Positions 17,422 through 26,554 are shown, numbered from the stretch's first letter. The stretch is DNA of 64,000 bases from Paractinoplanes brasiliensis (GCF_004362215.1 NZ_SNWR01000001.1:4322001-4386000), one strand, 5' to 3'. A program made the numbers and translations. The notes: generated by a model not told the origin, from the letters alone.

Positions 17422-18027
17422 GTGGCGTTCCCGGACGAAGTGCTGGCCGACGAGGAAGAGCTCGTCCTCCACCTGCATCCTCACTGGAAAGTGGTTCTGC
17501 GCCCCGGCCTCTTGGTGCTGCTCGCGGTCGTGGTGACCGCCGTGGCCTGGGTGATGCTGCCCAGCACCGAGGGCGGGCTGATCGCCTTCCTGGTGGTCGC
17601 GGCGATCATGGCCTATCAGGGCATCCGGTACGGGGTGGCCCCGCTGGTGATCTGGCGGTGCACCCATTACGTGCTGACCGACGAGCGGATCCTGCTGCAG
17701 GACGGCGTGATCGCCCGGGAGCGCCGGGACCTGCCGCTCAACCGCATCAACGATCACGTCGTGACGCAGTCGGTGCTGGACCGGCTCTTCGGCTCGGGCA
17801 CGCTCAAGATCGACTCGATCGGGGAGCAGGCCGTGGTCCTCGCCGCCGTGCCCCGGGCGCAGAGTGTGCAGACGCTTCTGTACGAGCTGATCGAACAGGA
17901 CCGCCTGCGTCACCCCGAGGACGAGGAAGAGGAGGAGACGGAAGAGCCCGAGGTGCCCGTACAGCGGAAGGGGTTTTTCCGGAGGAGGCCCGCGCCTAAC
18001 GGGAGGGCTGCGGATCCTCGGCGCTGA
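17422..18027 (+). CDS. Membrane protein with bacterial PH (DUF304-type) domain
   Basis: The 201-residue protein has an N-terminal acidic stretch (DEVLADEEELVLHLHPHW), two TM helices (about residues 28-75) and a PH-like domain with the family hallmark YVLTDERILLQDGVIARERRDLPLNRIND. The tail is Glu-rich then Arg-rich. GTG 17422 is 6 nt after TACGCT, a box lying inside the last birA codons, so it probably has its own leaderless promoter. It overlaps the convergent GtrA gene by 32 nt. Function is unknown. Confidence 0.85.
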   Translation: MAFPDEVLADEEELVLHLHPHWKVVLRPGLLVLLAVVVTAVAWVMLPSTEGGLIAFLVVAAIMAYQGIRYGVAPLVIWRCTHYVLTDERILLQDGVIARERRDLPLNRINDHVVTQSVLDRLFGSGTLKIDSIGEQAVVLAAVPRAQSVQTLLYELIEQDRLRHPEDEEEEETEEPEVPVQRKGFFRRRPAPNGRAADPRR

Positions 18028-18517
18028 GTTCGGCCAGGCCGGCCACCGCGTCGAGCTCGGCGAGGTCGGCCTCGTGACCGTCGACGGGCGGCTTGAGGAA
18101 GACGAACGTGCGGTAGGCCCAGAACCGGAAGATTGTGGCGATCGCGATGCCGACGAGGGTGACCGCCATGAAGGCGACCTCGTCGTGCTGCTCGGTCAGC
18201 CCGAAGCCGTACTTGCCGATGGCGATCGATCCGGACTGGATGACCATGCCGACGAGGTTGAAGCCGAAGAACAGCGTGTACTCACGCCGCAGCGCCGTAC
18301 GGCTGTGGTTGCGGTAGGTCCAGTACCGGTTGGCGAGGTACGCCAGCGTGGTCGTCACGACGGTGGCGATGACACTCGCCTTGACCGCGCCGATGGGTAG
18401 CGCGACCCACGTGATGGCCATGTAGAGCAGCGTGTTTCCGGCGCCGATGACCCCGAAGGCGAGGACTTCCGGGGCGAGACGGCGCAGGTGATCCGTCAGC
18501 TCACGTGCTGAGGGCAT
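17996..18517 (-). CDS. GtrA family membrane protein
   Basis: The 173-residue protein has four TM segments and the GtrA hallmarks: GVIGAGNTLLYMAITW in TM1, YLANRYWTYRNHSRT before TM3 and FRFWAYRTFVF near the end. Family members move lipid-linked sugars across the membrane or help glycosyltransferases. ATG 18517 is 6 nt after TAAGGT, suggesting a leaderless transcript. A second GtrA protein gene lies 27 bp upstream on the same strand. Confidence 0.9.
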   Translation of the reverse strand: MPSARELTDHLRRLAPEVLAFGVIGAGNTLLYMAITWVALPIGAVKASVIATVVTTTLAYLANRYWTYRNHSRTALRREYTLFFGFNLVGMVIQSGSIAIGKYGFGLTEQHDEVAFMAVTLVGIAIATIFRFWAYRTFVFLKPPVDGHEADLAELDAVAGLAELSAEDPQPSR

Positions 18518-18544
18518 TGGGCAACCTTACGGGAGAGGGGGCGG

Positions 18545-19114
18545 TTACGCCGTGTCACGAGCGGGGGAAGGTGGCGGCGTCACACCGGCCGCGTGGTGCT
18601 CCTGTCGTGAGGGCGTGCCCGGCGGGGCCGATGCCGGGAAGACGAACCGGCGATACGACCAGAAACGGAACAGCGAGCCGGCGGCGGTGCCGACCAGCTG
18701 TCCTGAGATGTTGTCCGCGAGCTGGGTCTGGAAGATCGGGGAGAGCTGTCCGAGACCGTAGTGACTGATCGCCAGGCAGGCGAGCCCGATGCCCAGGCCT
18801 ATGGCGTTGAGCACGAAGAACGTCGTGTACTGCCGGGCCATGTGGGTGTGGGCGCGGTGACGCCACGTCCAGAACCGGTTGCCCGCGAACGCGAAGGTGG
18901 TCGCGATCACGGTCGAGACGGTCTTGGCGATCAGGGTCTCGAAACCGGAGTGCAGCAGCACATTGAAGATCGCGACGTCGATCGCAAACGCGACGCCGCC
19001 CACGGTGCCGAACTTGCCCAGCTCACGGATGAGCGCCCGGAACCGGGAGCGCAGGCCGGTGGGCTGCGTCGCTGAGGCTTCGGGCACGCTTCCGAGAGTA
19101 CCGGGGGTAGTCAC
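18545..19114 (-). CDS. GtrA family membrane protein
   Basis: This 189-residue protein is a second four-TM GtrA member, with FGTVGGVAFAIDVAIFNVLL in TM1, FAGNRFWTWRHRAHT and FRFWSYRRFVFP. GTG 19114 is chosen because the frame upstream runs into the sigma factor gene, whose stop is 25 bp before it. The two GtrA genes share motifs but are clearly diverged, so they are old paralogues or serve different sugars. No glycosyltransferase gene is nearby. Confidence 0.87.
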   Translation of the reverse strand: MTTPGTLGSVPEASATQPTGLRSRFRALIRELGKFGTVGGVAFAIDVAIFNVLLHSGFETLIAKTVSTVIATTFAFAGNRFWTWRHRAHTHMARQYTTFFVLNAIGLGIGLACLAISHYGLGQLSPIFQTQLADNISGQLVGTAAGSLFRFWSYRRFVFPASAPPGTPSRQEHHAAGVTPPPSPARDTA

Positions 19115-19139
19115 GGGCCGCCGTTTTCGATGGCGAGTC

Positions 19140-19898
19140 TTAACCGCCGGATCCCGCATGGTGACGCTGCCGGTACGGAGGGTGGATCTCGCTGATCTCG
19201 GCGATCTCCGCCACTCTCTTCCGGCACTCACCGCACCACCTCAGATGTACGCGCATTCGATTGTTGTCCCGAGGGGCGAGGCGCCCGCGCAGGTGCGCCC
19301 CGAGCCGGTCGCCGGTCCAGCGGCACTCCGGGTGCTCGGCCGTCGTCACGTGCTGCTGCAGGTAGAGGCTGCGCAGCCCCTCCCGTGCGCGGTGGGCCAG
19401 GACCGCGACCGCGTTGGGCGTCATGCCGAGCGTCCCGGCGATCTCGGCCGGGCTGTTTCCTTCAACGGCGGTCTGCCACAACACGTCACGCCAGCGCTCG
19501 GGGAGTTGGCGGAAGGCGGCTGCCGCGTACGTGCGCTCCAGGCGGTCCAGCGCCGGGTCGGTGTAGGGCTGGCCCTCGTCGTACCGGGAAAGGTCGTCGG
19601 TGAACTCGAGACGCCGGTCACGCCGGGCGCGGTGGTAGCAGACGTGCCGCATGGTCGTGTGCAGGTAGGCGCGGAAGGCGACCAGGGGGCCGCGGCCGGC
19701 GCGGAGCGAGGCGAACACCTTGGCGAACGTCTCGGCCACCAGGTCGTCGACATCGGCCGGATCGCTGACCAGCCCGTACGCGAGCTGGCGGGCCGCACCG
19801 CGATGCCGCTCGTAGAGGGTCCCGTACGCCGCGGTGTCGCCGGCCCGGACCGCAGCCAGGAGGTCGGTGTCCGGTGAGTCGTTGTCCGGCATCGTCAT
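19140..19898 (-). CDS. ECF-type RNA polymerase sigma factor with C-terminal zinc-finger-like domain
   Basis: Residues about 15-85 form sigma region 2 (DVDDLVAETFAKVFASLRAG, then TMRHVCYHRARRDRR). Residues about 115-170 form region 4 (LPERWRDVLWQTAVEGNSPAEIAGTLG). The last 70 residues hold a putative zinc finger, HxxxC...CGEC, like the zf-HC2 domain usually found on separate anti-sigma factors. The fused domain may regulate the sigma factor in cis. ATG 19898 has AGGAGG with good spacing. No separate anti-sigma gene is adjacent. Confidence 0.9.
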   Translation of the reverse strand: MTMPDNDSPDTDLLAAVRAGDTAAYGTLYERHRGAARQLAYGLVSDPADVDDLVAETFAKVFASLRAGRGPLVAFRAYLHTTMRHVCYHRARRDRRLEFTDDLSRYDEGQPYTDPALDRLERTYAAAAFRQLPERWRDVLWQTAVEGNSPAEIAGTLGMTPNAVAVLAHRAREGLRSLYLQQHVTTAEHPECRWTGDRLGAHLRGRLAPRDNNRMRVHLRWCGECRKRVAEIAEISEIHPPYRQRHHAGSGG

Positions 19899-20197
19899 TC
19901 CTGCCTCCTGCGGCGGGAGTAAGAGGAAAGCCCGATACCAACCAGCTTAAGGCGTTAGGTCCGTTTTGCGAAAGTCGACCGCTCGGGGTCCAAGCCGGTC
20001 TTTGCGCGAAACTGCACCGTTTTGTGAAGGATCGATCGTGTGCACGCACCGACGCCGATGATTGTGCGGTTATCCACAGCAACAGCCGATGAACTGAACG
20101 TGTTGGCGGCTTAGGCTGAGCCCACTCCACCCAAGACCGAGGCCGGCGCCTACCGGCCTTTGTGGTCATTGGTCAGTGCCGACCGAAGGAGAACGCC
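19899..20197. other. Divergent intergenic region, sigma factor / pckG
   Basis: This 299-bp gap is more A/T-rich than its flanks. It must carry the promoters of both the sigma factor gene and pckG. No clear TANNNT box at leaderless spacing, no strong palindrome and no riboswitch core were recognised. The pckG ribosome-binding site (AAGGAG) is at its right end. Confidence 0.5.
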
Positions 20198-21997
20198 TTG
20201 ACCCAGCCCACCGAGCACCGTCGCCTTCTCGCCTGGATCGAGGAGGTCGCCGCCCTGACGACCCCGGATCGCATCGTCTGGTGCGACGGTTCGCGGCAGG
20301 AGTGGCACGACATCACCGATGCCCTGGTCACGTCGGGCGCGCTGGTCCGTCTCGACCCGGAGAAGAAGCCGAACTCGTTCTGGGCCCGCACCGACCCCGG
20401 CGACGTCGCCCGCGTCGAGGAGCGCACCTTCATCTGCTCGGCCGACGAGTCCGACGCCGGTCCCACCAACAACTGGATGGATCCGGCCGAGATGAAGGCG
20501 ACGATGACGGATCTGTACCGGGGGTGCATGCGCGGCCGGACGATGTACGTGGTCCCGTTCTGCATGGGCCCGCTCGACGCCCCGCAACCCATGTTCGGCG
20601 TCGAGCTGACCGACAGCCCGTACGTGGTGGCCAGCATGCGCATCATGACGCGGATGGGCTCCGCGGTGCTCGAGGCGATGGGCGAGGACGCCGACTTCGT
20701 GCCCGCGCTGCACTCGGTGGGCGCGCCGCTCGAACCCGGTCAGCCGGACGTGGCCTGGCCGTGCAACGAGACCAAGTACATCTCGCACTTCCCCGAGACC
20801 CGCGAGATCTGGTCCTACGGCTCCGGCTACGGCGGCAACTCGCTGCTCGGCAAGAAGTGCTACGCGCTGCGGATCGCCAGCGTGGCCGCCCGCGACGAGG
20901 GCTGGCTGGCCGAACACATGCTGATCATGAAGTTGACCTCGCCCGAGGGGCAGGTCCGCTACATCGCCGGTGCGTTCCCCTCGGCGTGCGGCAAGACCAA
21001 CCTGGCCATGCTCGAACCCACCCTGCCCGGCTGGAAGGTCGAGACGGTCGGCGACGACATCGCCTGGATGCGGTTCGGCCCCGACGGCCGGCTGTGGGCC
21101 ACCAACCCCGAGTACGGCCTGTTCGGCGTGGCGCCCGGCACCGACTTCCGCACCAACCCCAACGCCATGCGGACGCTCGCCCAGGGCAACTCGGTCTTCA
21201 CCAACGTGGCCCTGACCGACGACGGCGACATCTGGTGGGAGGGCATGGGCGAGCCCCCCTCGCACCTGACCTCGTGGCGCGGCGAAGATTGGACCCCCGG
21301 CTCGGACGCGCCGTCGAGCCACCCCAACAGCCGGTTCTGCACCCCCATCGAGCAGTGCCCGATCCTGGCCGACGAATACCACGACCCGCGCGGGGTCCCG
21401 ATCGACGCGATCCTGTTCGGCGGCCGTCGCAAGACGACGGTCCCGCTGGTCACCGAGGCCCGCGACTGGGTGCACGGCGTCTACCTCGGCGCGACCCTGT
21501 CCAGCGAGACCACCGCGGCCGCGGTCGGCCAGGTCGGTGTCGTACGCCGCGACCCGATGGCGATGCTGCCGTTCATCGGCTACCACGCCGGCGACTACTT
21601 CCAGCACTGGATCGACATGGCCAAGGGCGCGTCCGGCGACGCCGCCCGGCTGCCGAAGATCTTCTACGTCAACTGGTTCCGCCGCGACGACGAGGGGGGC
21701 TTCCTCTGGCCCGGCTTCGGCGAGAACAGCCGCGTCCTCAAGTGGATCGCCGAGCGGCTCGACGGCAAGGGCGAGGCGGTCGAGACCGCGATCGGTCACG
21801 TGCCCACGGTCGCGGCGATCGACCGTACGGGCCTGGACCTCAGCGACGAAGCTCTCGAGGCCGTGCTGCGGGTCGACCGCGACGAGTGGCTGGCCGAGAT
21901 CCCGCAGGTCACCGAGTGGTTCACCAAGTTCGGCGACAAGCTCCCGGCCGTGCTGTGGTCGGAGCTCGACGCCCTTCGGGCCCGCCTGTCGGAATGA
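20198..21997 (+). CDS. pckG: Phosphoenolpyruvate carboxykinase (GTP)
   Basis: The 599-residue enzyme converts oxaloacetate and GTP to PEP, GDP and CO2, the entry step of gluconeogenesis. GTP-type motifs are clear: RTFICSADESDAGPTNNW, FGVELTDSPYVVASMRIM, the kinase loop GAFPSACGKTNLAM with its reactive cysteine, and GRRKTTVPLV. TTG 20198 is chosen because AAGGAG lies 7 nt before it, whereas the upstream GTG has none. A strong terminator follows at 22024-22065. Confidence 0.96.
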   Translation: MTQPTEHRRLLAWIEEVAALTTPDRIVWCDGSRQEWHDITDALVTSGALVRLDPEKKPNSFWARTDPGDVARVEERTFICSADESDAGPTNNWMDPAEMKATMTDLYRGCMRGRTMYVVPFCMGPLDAPQPMFGVELTDSPYVVASMRIMTRMGSAVLEAMGEDADFVPALHSVGAPLEPGQPDVAWPCNETKYISHFPETREIWSYGSGYGGNSLLGKKCYALRIASVAARDEGWLAEHMLIMKLTSPEGQVRYIAGAFPSACGKTNLAMLEPTLPGWKVETVGDDIAWMRFGPDGRLWATNPEYGLFGVAPGTDFRTNPNAMRTLAQGNSVFTNVALTDDGDIWWEGMGEPPSHLTSWRGEDWTPGSDAPSSHPNSRFCTPIEQCPILADEYHDPRGVPIDAILFGGRRKTTVPLVTEARDWVHGVYLGATLSSETTAAAVGQVGVVRRDPMAMLPFIGYHAGDYFQHWIDMAKGASGDAARLPKIFYVNWFRRDDEGGFLWPGFGENSRVLKWIAERLDGKGEAVETAIGHVPTVAAIDRTGLDLSDEALEAVLRVDRDEWLAEIPQVTEWFTKFGDKLPAVLWSELDALRARLSE

Positions 21998-22023
21998 TCG
22001 CAGCCCGTTCCGGGTAGTCCGGC

Positions 22024-22065
22024 GAACAGCAAGGGCGGCCACGCCTGGTGACCGCCCTGCTGTTC
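22024..22065 (+). terminator. Rho-independent-type stem-loop after pckG
   Basis: The arms GAACAGCAAGGGCGG and CCGCCCTGCTGTTC pair along 14 bp with one bulged A and a 13-nt loop. No T-run follows, as is common in high-GC actinobacteria. It lies 26 bp after the pckG stop and before the reductase gene. Confidence 0.8.
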
Positions 22066-22122
22066 ACCACGGCCGCCGCCCCATAGGCTTCTCTCTGTCT
22101 TCCTCAACAGGAATGTCCGAGA

Positions 22123-23232
22123 GTGCTGACCTTTGATGTCGTGGTGGTGGGAGCGGGGCCGGCGGGGGCCGCTGCTGCTCTGGCGGCGCGGCGTGAGGGG
22201 GCCACGGTCCTGCTGCTCGATCGGTCCGACTTCCCGCGCGACAAGCCCTGCGGCGACGGCATAGCGTCCGAGGCCGTAACCGTCCTCAATGCACTTGGCG
22301 TGCACGGCGTCACCGACGGCTATCCGCCTGTCGAACGACTCCGCCTCGTCGCCCCCGGAGGCGCAGCCGTCGCCCGTTCTCTGCCCCGCCCGGCCCACAC
22401 CGTGCCGCGCCGGGTCTTCGACGAGCGTCTCGTCCGGGCCGCCGTGGCCGCGGGCGCCGACCTGCGCCGGCACACCGTCCGCGAGGTCCACGACGACGGC
22501 ACGGGTGTCACGGTCGACGGCCGGTTCCGGGCCGCCGTGCTCATCGGCGCCGACGGCGCACAGTCAGTGGTGCGGCGGGCGCTCGGCCACGCCGTCAACC
22601 CGCCCGGCCACCTGGCCGTCGCGATTCGTGGCTACGCCCCCACGACCAACACCTCCGAGCAGGTCATCGTCACGACCGAGCAGCGCTGGCCGGCGTACGC
22701 GTGGGAGTTTCCGCTCGGCGACGGCACCGCCAACGTCGGCTACGGCGAGGTGCTGCGAGGTGCGCCCCTGTCGAAGAGCTACCTGCGGGACCGCCTCGAC
22801 CAGCTGATACCGGGCAGTCGGCCGGGCGTGGTCCGGGGTCACCACCTGCCGCTGTCGACCCGGCGGCCGTCACCCGTGGTGGGGCGTGTCCTGCTGGCCG
22901 GCGACGCGCTCTCGTTGATCAACCCGTTCACCGGGGAGGGCATCTTCTACGCCGTTCTTTCCGGCTCGCTCGCCGGGCAGGCGGCCGCGCGAAAGACCGA
23001 CTACCGCCGCGCTCTGCGTCACCGGCTCGGCCGGCACCTGCGGCATTCGAGCTTCGCGGCCCGGCTCACCCGTCACTCGGGGGTGGTCGACGCCGCGGTG
23101 GAGGCGGCTGCCCGGGACGCGGCGGTGTTCGACCGGATGGTGGAACTGGGCCTGGGCGACGGGGTTTTCGACCTTCGCACTATCGGGCGTATCGCTTCGC
23201 GGTTAGGTCACCGACACCCGGCCGCCCCTTGA
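22123..23232 (+). CDS. Geranylgeranyl reductase family FAD-dependent oxidoreductase
   Basis: The 369-residue flavoprotein has the FAD fold at the N-terminus (VVVVGAGPAGAAAALAAR), the family motif PCGDGI at about 45-50 and the second FAD motif GRVLLAGDALSLINPFTGEGI at about 260-280. Members saturate isoprenoid double bonds, for example in menaquinone tails. The next gene makes prenyl diphosphates, which supports an isoprenoid role. GTG 22123 begins directly before the FAD fold. The exact substrate is unknown. Confidence 0.88.
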   Translation: MLTFDVVVVGAGPAGAAAALAARREGATVLLLDRSDFPRDKPCGDGIASEAVTVLNALGVHGVTDGYPPVERLRLVAPGGAAVARSLPRPAHTVPRRVFDERLVRAAVAAGADLRRHTVREVHDDGTGVTVDGRFRAAVLIGADGAQSVVRRALGHAVNPPGHLAVAIRGYAPTTNTSEQVIVTTEQRWPAYAWEFPLGDGTANVGYGEVLRGAPLSKSYLRDRLDQLIPGSRPGVVRGHHLPLSTRRPSPVVGRVLLAGDALSLINPFTGEGIFYAVLSGSLAGQAAARKTDYRRALRHRLGRHLRHSSFAARLTRHSGVVDAAVEAAARDAAVFDRMVELGLGDGVFDLRTIGRIASRLGHRHPAAP

Positions 23233-23264
23233 GTCGCCACCCGTGAGGGCTAGGGTTTGAGGCG

Positions 23265-24047
23265 ATGAGTCTGCGGTCCTTGATTGTTACTCCGTTCTAC
23301 CGTCTGTATGAACGGCGGCTGGCCGGCAAGCTGGCCGGTAAGCCTGTGCCCCAGCACGTCGGCGTCATGTGCGACGGCAATCGTCGTTGGGCTCGCGAGA
23401 TGGGCTTCGTCGACCCCAACGACGGCCACCGTGTCGGCGCGGCCCGGGTCAAAGAGCTGCTCACCTGGTGTGACCAGGCCGGCATCGGGCATGTCACGCT
23501 CTACCTGCTGGCCACCGACAATCTGCGTCGCCCGGCGGCCGAGCTCGACCCCCTGCTCAAGATCATCGAGGATCTGGCGACCGAGCTCGCCGAGGACGGC
23601 AACCCCTGGCGGCTGCGCATGGTCGGCGCGCTCGACGTGCTGCCCGCGGCCACGGCCGTCGCGCTCAAGGCAGCCCAGGAAAAGACCCGCGACCGTACGG
23701 TGGGGGTCGAGGTCAACATGGCGGTGGGCTACGGCGGCCGTCGTGAGATCACCGACGCGGTCCGTTCGCTGCTGCACGAGCAGGCCGCGGCCGGGCGCAC
23801 GATCGAGGAGATGGCCGAGATCCTCGACGTCGAGCACATCGCCGAGCACCTTTACACCCGCGGCCAACCCGACCCCGACCTGGTCATCCGCACCAGCGGC
23901 GAGCAGCGGCTCTCCGGGTTCCTGCTGTGGCAGTCGGCGCACTCGGAGTTCTATTTCCACGACGCGAACTGGCCCGATTTCCGCCGCATCGACTTCCTGC
24001 GGGCGCTGCGGTCGTACGGGAACCGGCAGCGCCGATACGGAGCCTGA
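23265..24047 (+). CDS. uppS: cis-prenyltransferase, short-chain Z-isoprenyl diphosphate synthase type (Rv1086-like)
   Basis: The 260-residue enzyme condenses isopentenyl diphosphate onto an allylic primer. Its signature is VMCDGNRRWAREMG rather than MDGNGRWA, with NMAVGYGGRREITDAV, then DPDLVIRTSGEQRLSGFLLWQSAHSE. These match the Rv1086-type Z-farnesyl diphosphate synthase better than decaprenyl or undecaprenyl synthases. Family assignment is firm; product chain length is inference. ATG 23265 lies 8 nt after TAGGGT. The gene stops next to the convergent otsB end. Confidence 0.9.
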   Translation: MSLRSLIVTPFYRLYERRLAGKLAGKPVPQHVGVMCDGNRRWAREMGFVDPNDGHRVGAARVKELLTWCDQAGIGHVTLYLLATDNLRRPAAELDPLLKIIEDLATELAEDGNPWRLRMVGALDVLPAATAVALKAAQEKTRDRTVGVEVNMAVGYGGRREITDAVRSLLHEQAAAGRTIEEMAEILDVEHIAEHLYTRGQPDPDLVIRTSGEQRLSGFLLWQSAHSEFYFHDANWPDFRRIDFLRALRSYGNRQRRYGA

Positions 24048-24854
24048 TCAGAACTTCCGAAGGCCCTCGGTGAGGAAGGCCGCCACCGCGTCGGGCGACT
24101 CGAGGGTCAGGTCGGCGGCGCTGGACACCTCGGCGCCGGTCTCGGGGTTGGCCACGGCCACCGCGACCCCGAAGAACGACGGGTCGACGGCCTCGCGGGC
24201 GCGCAGCGCGTCGAACGCCTTGATGTCGGACATGTCATCCCCGAAATACCACGCACAACCGGCGTTGCGGACGCCCTCGGTGATGACCATGCCCTTGTCC
24301 TGATCGACGGGGGGCTTGAGCTCGACGACCATGCGACCGGCCTGGACGCGCAGCCCGAGACGCTCGGCCTGCTCGTGGCCCCAGCGCTCGACCCTGGCCG
24401 CCTCGGCCGGAGCGGTGCGGTAGTGCAGGGCCACGGAGAGGCGCTTGTACTCGACGAGGACCGGCGCCGGCAGTTCGGCCCTGGCCAGCTCGGCCAGGTC
24501 GGCCATGGCGGGCACCCAGGGCAGCGCGGCCGGCTCGGTGACGACCTCACCCTCGTGCCACACCTCGAGGCCGTAGAGCCCGTAGAGGTCGACGCCGTCG
24601 AGCGTGGAGAAGCGGGAGCGCAGGAAGCTGACCGGGCGCGCCGAGACGATGGCGACCCGCTGCACGACCTTGGCCAGCCGCTCGAGGACGCCGAGGACGG
24701 CGGGGGCGGGCTGCGACGCGTCCGGGTCGTCGGTGACCGCGGAGAGGACGCCGTCGAAGTCGAAGAAGAAGGTGGTCGACGCGGCTCGGCCGGCGGTGAA
24801 CGCCCAAGCCTCGTCGATGCTCAGCGGATGGGTCGGACGCGGAGTCTGTGCCAC
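24048..24854 (-). CDS. otsB: Trehalose-phosphatase, HAD superfamily
   Basis: The 268-residue phosphatase has HAD motif I as FFDFDGVLSAV with nucleophile and general-acid aspartates, motif II serine in AIVSARP, and motif IV YFGDDMSDIKAFDAL. The cap-domain order matches OtsB, which releases trehalose from trehalose 6-phosphate. GTG 24854 is 6 nt after TAATCT, a leaderless-type start. No otsA is in the window, so the synthase is encoded elsewhere. Motif I has Val where many OtsB have Thr. Confidence 0.88.
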   Translation of the reverse strand: MAQTPRPTHPLSIDEAWAFTAGRAASTTFFFDFDGVLSAVTDDPDASQPAPAVLGVLERLAKVVQRVAIVSARPVSFLRSRFSTLDGVDLYGLYGLEVWHEGEVVTEPAALPWVPAMADLAELARAELPAPVLVEYKRLSVALHYRTAPAEAARVERWGHEQAERLGLRVQAGRMVVELKPPVDQDKGMVITEGVRNAGCAWYFGDDMSDIKAFDALRAREAVDPSFFGVAVAVANPETGAEVSSAADLTLESPDAVAAFLTEGLRKF

Positions 24855-24971
24855 GTGGTCAGATTACCCGCCCTAAGTCGGGTTTCATGCCGGCAAAATC
24901 AACCGAGAGTTCAGCGTCACCCGTTTTTTGCGTACTACCGCGTAGCGGAGTTGACCGCTAGCGTCTGAGTC

Positions 24972-25145
24972 ATGGCACGGGGTCGTCCCGAGCCAGCCGG
25001 CCGGCCCGGACCTGCGACAAGTGCGCCACGGGGCCCCGCAATCCGACCCCGTGCTCAAGAGACGGGCGCCGGAGGTGGCGGACCGCGGGCGTACCGGGTT
25101 GCACGCCCGCCGCTGGAGCAGGCCTGTGACATCTCGCCGATCTGA
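24972..25145 (+). CDS. Possible small upstream ORF ahead of phoH
   Basis: A 57-codon frame starts at ATG 24972, 7 nt after TAGCGT, the spacing seen for leaderless starts in this window. It ends at TGA 25143-25145, 20 nt inside the phoH gene in another frame. The peptide is Pro/Arg/Gly-rich, with no recognised domain and no strong codon bias. It may be a leader peptide, or the box may simply be the phoH promoter with an untranslated leader. Confidence 0.25.
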   Translation: MARGRPEPAGRPGPATSAPRGPAIRPRAQETGAGGGGPRAYRVARPPLEQACDISPI

Positions 25146-26538
25146 CGCCGACGTCTCTTCCCGCGACGCGGCCGTCGAAGTCTCCACGAGTCGGGCCCGA
25201 GCGGGACGGCAGTCCCGTGACAGGCACGCTGACGCTGAACCGGCCCCCGAGGGCCGTGTTTTCGTTCTGGACACTTCGGTCCTGCTGTCCGACCCGGCGG
25301 CCTTCCGCCGGTTCACCGATCACGAGGTGGTGATTCCCCTCGTGGTCATCTCCGAGTTGGAGGGCAAGCGTCACCACCCCGAACTGGGCTGGTTCGCGCG
25401 GCAGTCGCTGCGCTTCCTCGACGAGTTGCGGATCAAGTACGGCCGGCTCGACCACCCGGTTCTCTGCAACGACGAGGGCGGCACGTTGCGGGTCGAGCTC
25501 AATCACGCCGACCAGAGCGTGTTGCCGCTCGGCTTCCGCAACGACTCGAACGACACGCGCATCCTGTCGGTGGCTCTCGGGCTCACCGCCGAGGGGCGCG
25601 AGGTCACGCTGGTCAGCAAGGACATGCCGCTGCGGGTCAAGGCGGCGTCGGTGGGCCTGACGGCCGACGAGTACCGCCACGGCCAGGCCAGCGATCCGAC
25701 CTGGACCGGCATGGCCGACCTCAAGCTGGGGGAGGACCAGGTCAACGCCCTGTACAGCGGCGAGGAACTGGAGCTGGAGGACGTCGAGCACCTGCCGTGC
25801 CACACGGGCCTGGTGGTGCACTCGCCACGCGGGTCAGCGCTCGGCCGGGTCACTCCCGACAAGTCCGTACGGCTGGTGCGTGGTGACCGGGAGGCGTTCG
25901 GTCTGCGCGGCCGCTCCGCGGAACAGCGGGTCGCGCTCGACCTTCTGCTCGACGAGTCGATCGGCATCGTCTCGCTCGGCGGCCGGGCCGGCACCGGCAA
26001 GTCGGCGCTCGCGCTCTGCGCCGGTCTGGAAGCCACCATGGAACGCAACCGTCACAAGAAGGTCATCGTCTTCCGTCCCCTGTACGCCGTGGGCGGCCAG
26101 GAGCTCGGTTACCTGCCCGGCACCGAGAACGAGAAGATGTCGCCCTGGGCGCAGGCCGTGTTCGACACCCTGGGCGCGGTGGTGCACGCCAACGTGGTCG
26201 AGGAGGTCATGGCCCGCGGGATGCTCGAGGTGCTTCCGCTGACCCACATCCGCGGGCGCAGCCTGCACGACGCGTTCGTGATCGTGGACGAGGCGCAGTC
26301 GCTCGAACGCAACGTGCTGCTGACCGTGCTGTCGCGCATCGGCCAGGGTTCGCGGGTGGTGCTCACCCACGACGTGGCGCAGCGGGACAACCTGCGGGTC
26401 GGCCGGCACGACGGTGTCACGGCGGTGATCGAGGCGCTCAAGGGCCACCCGATCTTCGCGCACGTCACGCTGACCCGTTCCGAGCGGTCGCCGATCGCCG
26501 AGGTGGTCACCGACCTGCTCGAGGAGATCCCGATCTGA
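25126..26538 (+). CDS. PhoH family protein with N-terminal PIN domain (PhoH2/YlaK type)
   Basis: The predicted 470 residues begin with a disordered segment. A PIN nuclease domain follows (VFVLDTSVLLSDP, then VVISELEGKRH, DTRILSVAL and SKDMPLRVKA). The C-terminal PhoH ATPase has Walker A SLGGRAGTGKSALAL and Walker B FVIVDEAQSLERN. Such fusions are RNA helicase-nucleases. GTG 25126 is preferred for its GGAG at 7 nt spacing; the frame is open upstream to 25021. A strong terminator follows. Confidence 0.92.
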   Translation: MTSRRSDADVSSRDAAVEVSTSRARAGRQSRDRHADAEPAPEGRVFVLDTSVLLSDPAAFRRFTDHEVVIPLVVISELEGKRHHPELGWFARQSLRFLDELRIKYGRLDHPVLCNDEGGTLRVELNHADQSVLPLGFRNDSNDTRILSVALGLTAEGREVTLVSKDMPLRVKAASVGLTADEYRHGQASDPTWTGMADLKLGEDQVNALYSGEELELEDVEHLPCHTGLVVHSPRGSALGRVTPDKSVRLVRGDREAFGLRGRSAEQRVALDLLLDESIGIVSLGGRAGTGKSALALCAGLEATMERNRHKKVIVFRPLYAVGGQELGYLPGTENEKMSPWAQAVFDTLGAVVHANVVEEVMARGMLEVLPLTHIRGRSLHDAFVIVDEAQSLERNVLLTVLSRIGQGSRVVLTHDVAQRDNLRVGRHDGVTAVIEALKGHPIFAHVTLTRSERSPIAEVVTDLLEEIPI

Positions 26539-26554
26539 CGGAACTGTGCGTCAC

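Noticed and set aside
20176..22017. A 613-codon plus-strand frame overlapping pckG
   Set aside because: It is an Arg/Pro/Gly-rich shadow of pckG in another frame, with no motifs.
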